The notes under the pieces: model-generated
Told to the model about the DNA's origin: nothing
Seen by the model: the letters and a program-made list of their open reading frames with translations, nothing else
Database searches by the model: none
Translations under genes and position numbers: made by a program
Shown: in pieces, positions 10,340 through 21,983 of the stretch
Layout of the letters: each line of letters starts with the position of its first letter
Numbering within the stretch: the stretch's first letter is position 1
Source: Meandrina meandrites
Lineage: Eukaryota > Cnidaria > Anthozoa > Scleractinia > Meandrinidae
NCBI GenBank assembly: GCA_963693305.1
Contig: OY855903.1
Location: 50,801,150 to 50,865,149, forward strand
Length of the DNA: 64,000 bases
Reading direction: 5' to 3'

Positions 10340-11370
10340 GAGAAACTCCTGCTCTTGTGTACGTAGTTTGGTCACATGTTCTTGACATGTTTACTTAAGT
10401 TAGTCACATCGCTTTTTAATCTTTCGACAAAAGAAACCAGTTTTTATCGGCTCTTTAGAAATTCACGAGAAACTCCTGCTCTGTGTACTTAGGTCAGGGT
10501 CACGTTTGTTTTTAATTTGTGTACATGTAGGTTTGTCACATGTACTTGACATGTGTACTAAGTTAGGGCCCGGACGCACTAGGCAAATTTTTGTTTATTT
10601 TGCGAAAAAATCTGTCATCAGTTCCCTGAGACAAGTGCGCCCGGTGATTTTTAGATCTACCAAATTTTGTCAAGGCTTAACAAACTTCAAAGACGCCGTC
10701 GTCCTGCCTCGGAGCAGGACAAATTTTTGTCAATTTTTGTCTGACAGATTTGTCAATTTACAAGCCACGATTTGAAGGAAAATGTCTATCAAGAAAAATT
10801 GATCTCTATTTTAGTCGGAGTATTTCGGCACGAACCCGCCAAAATTATTTCATTTTTGTGCGGCAATCAAACGGTGAAGATGGAAGATTCGTATTCCGGC
10901 ATGCTGCATATTAATAGCCCTTACTCAGAATACAACAATATCGTTTCCCAAGTTTACGTTCCAGCGGCATTTCAAAGGCCAAATGCAGCTCAATTTGTAC
11001 ATCCATGTGCAAACCTCTCGAGTCAGCCGAGTACATAATGCATAAGTTACATCACGACTGATCAAATTGAAAACAGCCAAGTTGAGCTAAAGTGTTTATT
11101 TCCATGTGATTGACACTTGTGGTTAACTAATATTTTGCTGTTTCTCAGTGCGCCCATGCTTGACAAATTGAAAATTTGGCAGAGACAAATTTTGTCGAGA
11201 TTTTTGTAAGGGCCGAACAAATTTTGTCAGTCCAGTGCGTCCGGACCCTTAGTCACATCGCTTTTTAATCAGTGTCAACAAATTAAACTAGTTTTATTTG
11301 CTTTTCCAAAATAATGCACGAAAAACTCCAGCTCTGTGTACTAAGTTTAGAGTCACGTTGTTTTCAATTG
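10340..11370. repeat. Tandem repeat of about 127 bp interrupted by a transposon
   Basis: Units begin GAGAAACTCCTGCTCT at 10340 and 10467, with a partial diverged unit GAAAAACTCCAGCTCT at 11320. Shared internal landmarks are CATGT(T/A)CTTGACATGT, AGTTAGTCACATCGCTTTTT and AAACCAGTTTTTAT. The second unit is split by the Harbinger-like element at 10566-11248; the first unit keeps the uninterrupted target. Confidence 0.78.
10566..11248. mobile_element. PIF/Harbinger-like non-autonomous element (683 bp)
   Basis: The left end is GGGCCCGGACGCACT and the right end is AGTGCGTCCGGACCC, its reverse complement with one mismatch. The 3-bp target duplication TTA lies at 10563-10565 and 11249-11251. TTA duplication with GGGCCCG-type termini is characteristic of the PIF/Harbinger superfamily (established knowledge). 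An 88-codon frame at 10772-11038 (MKENVYQEKLISILVG) has no motif I can name; it may be a remnant or chance. Confidence 0.88.
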
Positions 11371-11506
11371 GTAGAGAAATTAATTAAAACATTTTATTTT
11401 GGTAGAAACACAATAGTCACTCACGGAAAGAAAGTTTATCTATCAACAAAGATCGTGTTAACCGAGGTCGGGTTTACTTGCTGTTTTTGACGTGTTTGAT
11501 ACTTCA

Positions 11507-11690
11507 TCCCGCCTTAAATTTCAGAACATCCCACATCCCGCCTACAAAAAGTAATACATCCCGGTCCCGCCCAGGCCAAAACAATTTCATCCCGTATCCC
11601 ACCACTAAAATTTTTCATTTCCCGCATCCCGCCTTGATTTCAAGCCCCATCCCGCATCTCGCCAAACCTATTTTGGACCTTCACTCGAAC
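11507..11690. repeat. CATCCCGC-rich degenerate minisatellite
   Basis: Repeated CATCCC(G/A)C, TCCCGCC and CCCGCATCCCGCC words run over 180 bp, the same word family as at 7236-7290. The open frame across it (11478-11717) is repeat translation. Confidence 0.6.
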
Positions 11691-11875
11691 CGCCAGAATG
11701 CAGACCCGTGTTCATGAAATGAGCTGTAATTCTCAAAGTTTGCCATCTTCCCCTCAAAACGCCTCACATTCAAAGGCTTCGATAGTCATTCTATAAATAC
11801 ATACCGAAATAGTGCCCAATGTTACATCCTTTCTCCGGCAAAACGACAATATTTCAGAATGATATTTCAGTGGCA

Positions 11876-12613
11876 ACCCTCCACGAACCATCCGCGGCCC
11901 GAGCGCCTCTGCATTTAATCATATGCAATTTGGAACCACAAAAGCCACTTTCTAGGGGAGGTGTATGCAATGTCGCGTGCAACGCATGGTGAAGTGTAAT
12001 CAAAACAAATCCATAAAAAATGACAGTGAAGACATGCATTAAAAGAACGTTTATGATCTCGGGGATGTTATTCAGTTGTAGAGGAACCTTTTTGAGATAG
12101 AAATGTGTGGCTTCCTTTGCCAGCTCATCGGAGCCGGAGGTCTCTCTTAGGAAATTAGAAATCTCGCAACATCATCTAAACATTTGCCTGTTAACACCTC
12201 TTTCAAATCGTTGTGGAATGCGCGACTGCCACTGTGTTGCCGCAATATCGGGCTAGATATATAACTCAAAAAGTGTTTTTTAAAGAACGAAAAATAGATT
12301 TATTCTCGATAGACACGTTAAACTGAAAACCAAAAACCACTAAAACGTGACTACTCTTTTGCAAACAAGTTAAAGCACAAATAGTTCTTTTTTTTTTTCA
12401 ATGAATATTTTCTAAGGCCGGCATTGTCATTTTGATGGAATTTTTTGTCATCTTGATGGATTTTCCAGTCCCGGTAGATTGTTTGTTTACACTTTATTCC
12501 TGAGTTCATCATGTGTTGCACGCGGCATTGCATACACCTCCCCTAGAAAGTGGCTTTTGTGGTTCCAAATTGCATATGATTAAATGTAGAGGCGCTCGGG
12601 CCGTGGAGGTTTA
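11876..12613. mobile_element. Inverted repeat element of about 738 bp
   Basis: Arms at 11876-11993 and 12502-12613 are inverted copies. They share CCCGAGCGCCTCTGCATTTA, AATTTGGAACCACAAAAGCC and TTTCTAGGGGAGGTGTATGC. The left arm carries an extra 11 bases near its outer end. The spacer of about 510 bp is AT-rich with a short T run and no coding signal. No target duplication was found. The right arm ends about 100 bp before the LINE ORF1. Confidence 0.75.
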
Positions 12614-12715
12614 CCATCAAGGTGAACACATCTCTCATTATGAGAAGCTGAAAATAGCTATTTTCTAGCCTATTTTTTCGTATCCTGGTAAATGAATTAA
12701 TTCTCAGCTCTTCTA

Positions 12716-14871
12716 ATGGAAGAAGACGACGAAAGAGATCGCACTGAGGAAGGATTTGCATCTGACGATGCCAAAAGCGATCCAACAGATCATCCCATGT
12801 GCGTATTACGCAACCAAGTTTAGATCTCAACAGATACATCGTGGACAAGTTTCATCCGCCGTCGGCTAAATCAAAGCATGCACCCTTTGAATTAATTGAT
12901 CTGTCGCTGTACAAGCCTTCTGCGAGGTGTTTAGCGTTCTGCACATCCGAGAATCGACTCTTGTTTTGGATCACTGCATTCGCGCAAAGATATTATGAGC
13001 TTTTGACCAGACAATCAGCAGGATACAAGGTCATCTGGAGAGAACAAGATGGTTATAGTTCTCCTTCGAAATGCGACAAACTCGTCATCCATCTAGTTGA
13101 AGAAACTTCTACTTCAGAGGATATATTAGTGGTGATCACAATATTCACCACGACTGGCAGAATTCAAGTTCAAGGAAAGAAAATTGAGGACTGGAGTACA
13201 CATGAGTTTCCGGTGCTTCGTGAAAGTGTAAACAAACTAAGCAAAATTGAGAATTTCTCAGGTATCTCGTCAGTCCAAGACAAATCTATCTTCGCGTCGT
13301 CGCTTCACAATTTTTTTGCCAATTCTATTCACTTCGTTGCTGAAGACGAAATCCCTTCTTCCAACACAACCAATGGTCTCGCGCAGAAAGAGGTAGCGAT
13401 TACAACAAACACAGCCTTGTCAGCACCGCCTGCCGAGCCTTTAACAATTACACCTAACCGTCTAAGAACGATCTCGTCACTGAGAGATACACTTGGCCAA
13501 TTAGAAGCAGACTTCACTCAGTTTCAAATAATAAGCTCCGGCGACCTTCAGCAGATGAAAGACAAAATGGTACGACAGGATAATCTCCTGAAACTTCAAA
13601 AACAAGCAATTGATGAAATTTCATCTGATCTTTCATAACAAGTCAAATTACTTCAGGACATGCTATCGCAGCAATCCACTCAAATTAAAAAGCTACAAGA
13701 AGAAAACCAGTCTCTTCAAAAGAAACACACTAAAACCGTACAATCCAATTTGGCCTTGAAAGAGCAACACGATGGAATCTTAACGGAAGTTAATTTTCAC
13801 AAAGAACAAGTCCGGGCGTTGTGGGAGAAACCGTTGGATACACCCGATAATACGGAAACAACCACCAAAGATCCTCACGCGATCTTGGAAGCCTCAGAGC
13901 CCACCGAGGAAAATCCTTTACCAAAACCTCCAACAGAAGACAACACCGTCCCCAATGGGCAAGCTCCCTTGCAAAAAGGCCATTCGGGGAACAACGACCC
14001 CCCTGGACAGTTGCCTCCAATCACTGTTAAATCAAACACAGCAGTCTTTCTCTGTGATTCGAACGGAAAATTCCTTAACAAGAGGAAACTATTTAAGCCA
14101 CAGCAAGAACACAAATACTTTAGATGTCCTAAGGTCGAGCATGCAAAAGATGCTTTACAAAATGCACTTCAAGAACACCAGGAATTAATTGTGATTCATA
14201 CAGGGACAAATAACCTTACGCCGACAACTCCGATTGATACTTTCACCTCTGACATCTCTGCTTTAGTGAAGGAAGCATCAACAAAGTTCTCTAAAAGTAA
14301 AATAATTTATTCTACTCTTCTACCACGCGCTGATATACCTAGTCACATCATTACCAAAATTAATGATCAACTTATCAATGGATGCTCCAAATTGCCAAAT
14401 GTCCATCTTGTAACTCATACTAATGTCTTCTCCAAGGGATTAGAAGCTTTACATGATGATAAACATCTAAAAAGGCGACATATCGGATTGTTCGCGGCTA
14501 ACCTGGTAGACGCGATCCGTGGCAGAACAGGACCTCCACGATCCCCCTCCAGTCATGATCATTTGCCCCGCCAAACGTCCCAGCCTCAATCAACACCATT
14601 TGAGAATTACGCATCCTACAGCGATGTTGTCAAGAACTTTCGCAATAGTGACCATCGTACTTTACCGTCCCAACGAATGAATCAACCTCTGCCTCAGCAC
14701 CAACCGCCGCCATCAGTTTATCTCCCACCTCAAATTCATCAGTCAGCATCCGGCGCTCCCCCCGTTACAAAGTGGCAGTTACCCGCTAATCCAGAAAACG
14801 GTAAAGACCCACCTGTTGACATTCCTAGAGAACTAATATCTCTTTTAAGATTAATTAAGGGTTATGTTTAG
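12716..14871 (+). pseudogene. LINE ORF1 with SGNH/GDSL-like esterase domain, broken
   Basis: The acidic N-terminus (MEEDDERDRTEEG, 12716-12822) is in a different frame from the main body, so a frameshift lies near 12800-12830. The main frame then runs to 14871 with a single TAA at 13636-13638; the same frame reopens directly. Residues before and after the stop form a Q/K/L-rich coiled coil. The esterase part carries VFLCDSNG (block I-like), IHTGTNNL (block III-like) and DDKHLKRRHIG (D-x2-H, block V-like). The tail is proline-rich. ORF1 esterase domains are known in CR1/L2-clade LINEs. The single in-frame stop in an otherwise open 2-kb frame suggests a fairly young copy. Confidence 0.85.
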
Positions 14872-14929
14872 AGCTAATTAATTTATTTACTAGGATACGA
14901 TTAATCTCGCCTTCTAGATAGATACCGAC

Positions 14930-17558
14930 ATGGGATTGACAGATCACCTGAATAACGCAAGCAAATTGTCTTTCTTTGCCTGGAATATTAATGACCTCTC
15001 TTCTAAATCGTTAGGGGATAAATTACAGAATGTTGATTGTTTGAACATGATTAATGATTTTGATTTTCTAATCTTTTGTGAGACTTGGAATGAGACCAAT
15101 ATTGAGGTAACAGGATATCGATCTGTACTTACAGGCACCTCGAAAACGACGAAAAGTGGCCGAAATTCGGGTGGATTAGCTTTACTTTACAAGAATGAAT
15201 TTCATGATTGGATTACCGTGGAAAAGGCTTCTCCAAATTTTCTCTGGTTTAAAATTAGCAGACAGTACACGAAAACTGCAAAAGATATCTTTGTATGTGG
15301 TATTTACATTCCACCGAATTGTTCGAAGATCTCCGGAAAACGACATTGAAATCTATTCTTCCCAAGGGTCGATTCTACTCATGGGTGACCTAAACTCTAG
15401 AACAGGAAAATATTCAGACTCTGTCTGTCAAGAAGGAAATAACATGATAACCAATGACCAATCTGAATTTGCGATATGTTCCACTCAGAGGAATAGTTTT
15501 GACAATGAGCTTAATAACCACGGAAAGCGCCTCCTTGAACTCTGCCGAAGCGCGGACCTCAGAATACTCAATGGCAGAGTTAGTGGTGATTCATTAGGAA
15601 GAGCCACGTTTCATGGTAGAAACGGAACAAGTGTCGTCGATTATTCAATTGTGATCAAGATTTATTTCAACATGTAGCAAATTTTATTGTTAAAGAGCCA
15701 TCCTGTTTATCAGATCATAGCCCAACAGTGACTTGGCTGAATATTAACACGAATATTTCTAATCGGGATGCAATACCTGCAAATGATACTTTGACGAGTT
15801 TACCGAAACAGTTCTGCTGGGAGCATGACTCCACACAAAAATTCAAAGACGCACTACGGTCTCCAAGTACCCAAACGTTAATTCGAGAGTTTCTAAACGA
15901 CAATGAGTCAACCGCAAATGTTAACATCTCCCTCAAAAAAGTAGAAAACATTTTCATCGCAACTGCAAAACGCTGCTTAAAGATAAAAACTATAAAAAAA
16001 CATAAACTCGTCCAATTATCAACAAACAAAAAATGGTTTGATAAAGAATGTCGCTTAAAAAGACGAATTAAGAAAATTAGCAAATCAAAAACACAGAGAT
16101 CCCTTAAACGTCATTCTCCGTGAAGAATATCATACTGTTTTAAAACAGTATAAGAAGCTTCTAAATAATAAAAGAAATGAATACTACAATAACAAGATTT
16201 CTGAGCTAGAGGAAACCGCCATCGATTCAGACAAGAAACACTTCTGGAATTGTCTGAAATCAATTGATGACTCAGTGAAATTAAAACATACTCCACCGAT
16301 TTCAGAAGAAAATTGGATGAAACATTTCCAGTCTCTTCATTCAAATGACCCTCTTAACTCCGATCAACAAAACCTTACCAATGAGTTACGAAAACAACAA
16401 GACAACGAAATGCAATCTCATCCATTGGACTTCTTCATCACAGAAGCCGAAATACGTACAGCAGTAAAAAAATTAAAGAATAACAAATCACCCTATTCAG
16501 ACAAAATACGAAACGAAATGATTAAAACTAGTTTAAATGAAATGATACTCGTTTATCAGAAACTTTTCAACAATATTCTTGATTCGGGATCAATGTCTCA
16601 AATGTGGTGTGGTGGGCTCATTACACCAATATTCAAGTCTGGTGGAAGAAATGACCCCTCAAATTACCGAGGAATTTGCATTTCTAGCTGTCTAGGAAAG
16701 TTATTTTGTTCGATTTTAAACCAAAGACTTCTAGAACATGTCAACTCGTTGAACATCCTTCACAAATCTCAAATCGGATTTTTACCGAATAACCGAACTG
16801 CAGACCATGTTCTTACTTTGCGAACATTGATAGATAAGTACGTTAATTTTCACCATGAAAAGGTATACGCCTGTTTTGTCGATTTCAGGAAAGCTTTCGA
16901 CTCGGTATGGCACGATGGGCTCCTTTATAAACTGCTGCAAAATAATGTTGGAGGAAATTTTTATAACCAAATCAAAAGCCTCTACTACAATTCTACCGGT
17001 TCTATAAGGATTGGCAATAACCAAACGCGACCTTTTCAATATGCAAGAGGTGTACGCCAAGGCTGCATTCTGAGTCTACTTCTGTTTAACCTATACATTA
17101 ACGACTTACCTTTCTCTTTCGACAATATTGTATCTGATCCATTTGTTTTAACCAATGGAACCAAATTAAACTCTCTTTTGTATGCAGATGACTTGATTAT
17201 ACTATCACGATCAAAAACAGGGCTGCAAAATTGTCTCAATGCATTAGCCCAGTACTGTACATCGTGGATGTTACAGATTAATCCTAAGAAAACTAAAATA
17301 ATGGTTTTTCAAAAACGCGCGAAAAAATATGAATGTAACTTTTATATTGACAAAGAAAAGATTGACACTGTTCAGAATTATACTTATCTAGGAACGCGAA
17401 TTTCTTCATCTGGAAATTTCACACTCTCGCTGGATCACTTGAGAGAAAAGGCTCTTCATGCTCTCTTTGCTTTAAGACGGCAAGTTGACTTTAGCAGTTT
17501 AAAACCCTCTCTTGCTTGTCGGACCATTGACATCACTACCCATGCAAGTGAGTATTGA
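14930..17558 (+). pseudogene. LINE ORF2: apurinic-type endonuclease and reverse transcriptase, frameshifted and 3'-truncated
   Basis: The endonuclease part starts at 14930 (SFFAWNINDLSSKSLGDK, FCETW) and changes frame near 15340. It continues with LLMGDLNSRTG and GRATFHGRNGTSVVDY, changes frame near 15660, and shows LSDHSPTVTW at about 15705-15735. Another shift near 16085 leads into the RT frame. RT motifs are IFKSGGRNDPSNYRGI, FVDFRKAFDSVW (motif A), GVRQGCILS (motif B) and LLYADDLIILS (motif C, catalytic YADD). The frame ends at a TGA at 17556-17558 in non-homologous sequence. At least three frameshifts make it a pseudogene. Confidence 0.9.
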
Positions 17559-17920
17559 TTTTGCCTCTGCCCACCTATCCACGGGACGAAATCTTGAACG
17601 ACCATTGTTTAATTGTATCCAATCAGAAAGAGGCTAGGGAATAGCAAATTCACTTCGGAACAACTTTTTGTCGCTACGCATTCGGACGGCTTAAAACTTT
17701 TGGTTACCCGTTTTTGTTCGAAGGTTAGCACTGGGTCGTTTGGATGAATTTTCGATCGAACAATACGAGAAGATTCCTCAAACGTTCCTCTTACATGTTG
17801 CTTAGTTTGAAAGCTGTGCGATGGGATTTTCTGGTCGAAAATCGCCTCGGCGCTGGAGCTGTTCGAAATTTATGACAGGTATATATATATTTGAAATCAC
17901 ATTATTCAAAGTTAACATGG

Positions 17921-18075
17921 TACAGTCAACTCCTTGCTTGCAGACACCTATTTCCTACGAACACCTTGTTTTTAAGTCCTGGCAAATTGAAATTACTGAA
18001 AATAACCCATTATAAATCTTACGGATACCAAAAAATTGGCCCTAAAGGTTTCCATAAAAGTAGGAGTTGACTGTA
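17921..18075. mobile_element. Tc1/mariner-type MITE (155 bp)
   Basis: The ends are TACAGTCAACTCCT and AGGAGTTGACTGTA, an exact 14-bp inverted repeat that includes flanking TA dinucleotides. TA target duplications and short length fit a mariner-derived MITE. Confidence 0.8.
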
Positions 18076-19044
18076 CTGGCCAGTGGTGTCTCAAATACAA
18101 ATCAAGTACCACGGCTGGGTTGTTCGAAAGCCGATTAACACTAATGCAAGATTAAAAGTTGATCAAGGGTTCAATTTCTCTCTGATAAAAGTCTTTTTAT
18201 TGCTTATAGAATTATACATGTAAACATGTACTCATGAAAAAACAGAGGCAAGAAACAGTACAATGCAGTGCCAAAATACAGAATCCGAGTCACAAACAAT
18301 GTAGTGATTTACAGAATATAGGATTTGTGTTGGATACCAAGAAAGGAGTCTACACTAGATTTACCTACTGAAACAGCAAGTTTCTGTCCATAATTGTTTT
18401 TCACTACATTTGCAAGTTTTCTTTTGTGACAAATATGCATTGACTGCCAGCACTGAAGGCCTTCAAATTCACATTTGCAGGTTTCAAAGACTACATTTTC
18501 CAGCCACAATATCCTACTTGTGATAAAAAATATTCAAAGTATCATCACTCGTGTTTGTGTATTGTTTTCCACTTAGCTTTTTTAAACATATTGCTCCTTT
18601 GGTGAATGTTTACTGCAAGCCCTTCAAGACCTACAACAAAAGCACAAGGCAACATTTGCTTAAAACCTTGTCTTCGTGTATATAAGATTCTCAGATTGTT
18701 AGATGTGTAAAGCAAAATTATCTAATGCGTCCAGAAATTATGGACGCAGTGCCAATTCTACTACTGTACTAAAAAACCAAATGGAACACCCTTATGCAAA
18801 TGGATAAAAAATATTTTAAATTAGCTATTGTTCAAGGAGTTGAAACCTGGTCTAATGTGAATGTCACCAGCTGTAAGCCAAAGCGGGCCATGAACTAGAT
18901 TTGCGTGTTCTAAGTCGACGTCTTATACGGCATCTTAAAAAGGTCAACATAACGTGCAATGACACGCTTTTGCCGTAAATGGTTTGAGCGCAAACAATTT
19001 GTTGCGATTTGCAACATAATCTGCAAATACGTTGTAGTAATTAA
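18076..19044. other. No recognisable gene
   Basis: AT-rich sequence between the mariner MITE and the next TIR element. A minus-strand frame at 18509-18309 contains a cysteine/histidine cluster (CKCEFEGLQCW, HICHK) and ends near a possible donor, GTAGGT. It could be an isolated captured exon, but nothing around it supports a gene. Confidence 0.5.
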
Positions 19045-19841
19045 GAGAGTGCTAATGGGGGTACCCAATTGTCAGTTAACTACTACTTTTTCGGCTAATT
19101 GTCAGTTAACTACTATTTTTTTGGCCAATTGTCAGTTAACTACTAATTTAAGTCATCAGAACATCTTCGGTGCTCTTCGGCAATGCTCAGAAGTCATCGG
19201 AACATCTTCGGAAATCTCCGGAAATGGTCGGAATATCTTCGAAAATAGGGAAGATGGTAATCTCACGCCTTTGACTTTGGAGAACGAAGTTGGCAGGTAT
19301 AGAAATGTGCTTTGCCATGTCGATCTCCAAGTACAACAAAACAAAGCAGCGAAATTAATTTTAGACAAACCAAAATACTCCTCCGCCACCGAAGCTCTTA
19401 AGGAACTAGAGTGGAAGCACTTAGATCACAGGCGATACCTTCACCGATGTGTTTTTATTTTTAGATGTCTTCATAAAATCATCGATTTTAATTTTAATTT
19501 TACACAAAATGATGCCATCCATCGTTATAATACCCGCCAGCGCAAGAATCTGCACCTTCCTGCTCCCAAAACAAACTGGGCAAAGCGAAAAATTACGTAT
19601 CAAGCAGCTTTCGACTTTAACCTTCTAAGAACTGAAATACGGGAAACTGAATCTCTTTTACTTTTTAAAAAAAAAAGGGAACGTATGCCTTAATTGTGTT
19701 ATATTTTAATTTATTTATATTGTATTTTTTAAGTCTAAGAAGCATTGTCTTGTACAATTAACGTTTCTATTTCTTTAGTTGTGATATTCTCCACAGGGCC
19801 GTTCTGAAAACCACTTTATGTGAGATCGCCCCCTGTTTAAA

Positions 19842-19910
<69 letters not shown>

Positions 19911-20318
19911 ACGCGACCTCTGTGACGTTTGAATGCCGATCCTTTGTGATCATCTCGATAGAAACTCAGAATAACTTGGACCACGCCTCTCGACGCCATC
20001 ACGGGGATCAAGTTGAACGTACGTTCGCTCGTGCCTGGTACGACCCTGGTACCTTTCGCATATAATATCAGTGAACATGGCTAATGTCACCTGGTCACAG
20101 AGCGGGACAGGTGAATGTCACGAAATAGCTTTGCTGTTAGGAAAAAACTTTGTTGCTTTTATTAACAACAACAATCGTATTCAATATAATTACTAGAATG
20201 TTACTTAACTGTTAACTTTTCATTTATCAGTTAACTACTAATTTTTGGGTCAAATATCAGTTAACTACCATTTTTTTTGGCCAATTGTCAGTTAACTGCT
20301 AACCCCATTAGCACCCTC
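19045..20318. mobile_element. 1,274-bp TIR element enclosing a LINE 3' end
   Basis: The left end is GAGAGTGCTAATGGGG, and the right end CCCCATTAGCACCCTC is its reverse complement with one mismatch. AATTAA lies outside both ends (19039-19044 and 20319-20324), containing a TTAA core. Both subterminal regions carry repeats built on the palindrome GTTAAC (CAATTGTCAGTTAACTACTA), at 19066-19150 and 20210-20300. Inside are about 100 bp of degenerate CATCTTCGGAA-type tandem repeat, then an L2-like LINE fragment with its (ATT)n tail. Confidence 0.8.
19317..19909 (+). mobile_element. 5'-truncated L2-like LINE fragment with (ATT)n tail
   Basis: The frame encodes the typical extreme C-terminus of L2-clade ORF2: QQNKAAKLILDKPKYSS, EALKELEW, HRRYLHRCVFIFRCLHKI, NTRQRKNLHLPAPKT and FDFNLLRTEIRETESL, ending at a TAA (19691-19693). 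About 150 bp of 3'UTR follow, then a pure (ATT)n tail at 19842-19909. Its sequence type differs from the LINE at 12716-17558, so I treat it as an independent insertion. Confidence 0.85.
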
Positions 20319-21091
20319 AATTAAGGCTTACGCTTGTATATAAATATTTACTCAGCTTACCGTCATCTCAGAAGGTTGTTAGAAAAATAAAGCGGACGGA
20401 ATCGAATTGAAAGAATCTAACAGAACCGGATGCACACCGACGGAGTCTTCTCGGTAAACAAGAATACACTTTAATTCACAGCCACAACTAAACTAACACT
20501 GATTTTAAGATTTTGTACTAGCGAAATTACAATTATAGAACACGATTCATGCTATTAACGGAATAGAACTAACGTACAAGAAACGACGCAACTTTGGGCG
20601 TAAATCTCCGTAAACCAGTCGCGCCTTTAAAACGTTTTAACCTAAGGTCATGTCAAGTATTGCTAGCTTTCATTTCTGAACTAATAGAACGATCTAGTAA
20701 AGTGTGCGCGATAATATATTGACAGATTTGACATTTTATTAACCAGTCTTCATGATACGATTTTCTCGTTGTCACGTAATAAGTATAGCAGAGGTCAAAA
20801 GGATCGATTGTGGTGCCCATTTCTTTTGGTGCACGCTGTGGTGGTTCCGGTGCATTCTGTGGTGGGTCATTCCGTGGTAGGTGCATTGTGTGGTAGGTCA
20901 CCCCATGGTGGATGAACGCTGGTCCAAATCCGCTAGGGGATATGGACCCCCGGTCCAAATTCGCAAGCGGATATGAACCCCCATCGCGGATTTGGACCCC
21001 CCTAAACAATTGCTATTTTAAGCTTTTTTTTCTTCTAACTCAGTAAATTTTTCCGTTTGCAAGCTTTTTTTTAACGTTCCCTCGAAGGTGA

Positions 21092-21160
21092 CAACCTCGT
21101 CCCAGGGCGCTTTTCCCTTCAAAGCGCTCTGAAGGGATAAGCGCCCTGGGGACGAGGTTG
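21092..21160. repeat. Short hairpin, CAACCTCGTCCCAGGGCGC type
   Basis: Arms CAACCTCGTCCCAGGGCGCTT and AAGCGCCCTGGGGACGAGGTTG are inverted with one base difference, around a 26-base loop. Probably a very small MITE. Confidence 0.75.
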
Positions 21161-21906
21161 CTCGAATGACATGACAACACAAAACTCATAACTAACAGAA
21201 TGAAGACAAATGAAAATCTCGTTTTATTATCCAACGAACTCGCGCGATGCCCATGGTCAAAAGCCATTGTTATCCGTCATCTCTACATAACAGATAATTC
21301 TGCCATGTTTATTATAGTTAATAGCGGAGCTCCTGCGCGCGAAGCGCGCCAGCGGAGCACCATGGGTAAGGATTTTTGGTAAACCCATGAGGCCTAGAAA
21401 ATTTGGTGCGTACTCCCGCCCGCCCGCCCACCCGCGCCTACAGACTCGCGGGGAGGGGGAGGGGAGTCCCAAGGCAGCCCGACCGTGGGTGGGGGGAGGA
21501 GAATAGGCTGAGGGAGATGGGAGCAGATAAATGCCATCTCTACTAAACAGGGCTTACAACTTTGACATCCATGTTATGGTCAATTGACAGCTGTCAAAAC
21601 AAGATATCCGCTGACCAGTATCACGTGTTCGTATCGCGGGCTCACAAGTGGAGCTCATCGAGACCACGTGTTTTTGTGAAGTTGACCGCTGACCAGATGA
21701 TGGTTTTCTAGTTGATCGCGGGCTCAAGTCCTAGTTTTTTTACAATTTTTTTGATCATCGCGTTAATTCAGATTTAAATAAAGGGCAAAGTTAATAACCG
21801 AGGAGCTCAGCTTTTATTCTTGGCTATATTCAGTTTTTTCTCATGTTAAAAAAATGATCTGGACATTTCATTTCAACTTAAACGAAGTGATTGTATGGAA
21901 AGGCGG

Positions 21907-21983
21907 TAATCTCGTACCCAGATCTCCCACGGCCAGGCGCACTTTTTCCGCGTCTGACAGAGTGAGATCTGGGTACGAGATTA
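21907..21983. repeat. Short hairpin, TAATCTCGTACCCAGATCTC type
   Basis: Exact 20-bp inverted ends, TAATCTCGTACCCAGATCTC and GAGATCTGGGTACGAGATTA, enclose 37 bases. Probably a small MITE. Confidence 0.8.

Larger units (their letters stand above)
12716..17558 (+). mobile_element. Degenerate non-LTR retrotransposon (CR1/L2-like LINE) with ORF1 and ORF2
   Basis: A two-ORF LINE with an SGNH-type ORF1 followed 58 bp later by an endonuclease/reverse-transcriptase ORF2. It is inactive: ORF1 has one internal stop and a probable early frameshift, and ORF2 has at least three frameshifts. The 5' end is not sharply defined; I set it at the first plausible ORF1 ATG. The RT frame runs into unrelated sequence at about 17545, so the C-terminal end of ORF2 and the 3'UTR are missing here. 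Confidence 0.9.

Noticed and set aside
13790..14114. Minus-strand frames opposite the LINE ORF1
   Set aside because: They are antisense shadows of the ORF1 coding sequence.
19069..19145. CRISPR-like spaced repeats (CAATTGTCAGTTAAC)
   Set aside because: The window is eukaryotic, there are only three or four units with no unique spacers, and they are subterminal repeats of a TIR element.
19317..19693. Continuation of the LINE ORF2 that starts at 14930
   Set aside because: The C-terminal type differs, 1.8 kb of unrelated sequence lies between, and it has its own (ATT)n tail inside another element.
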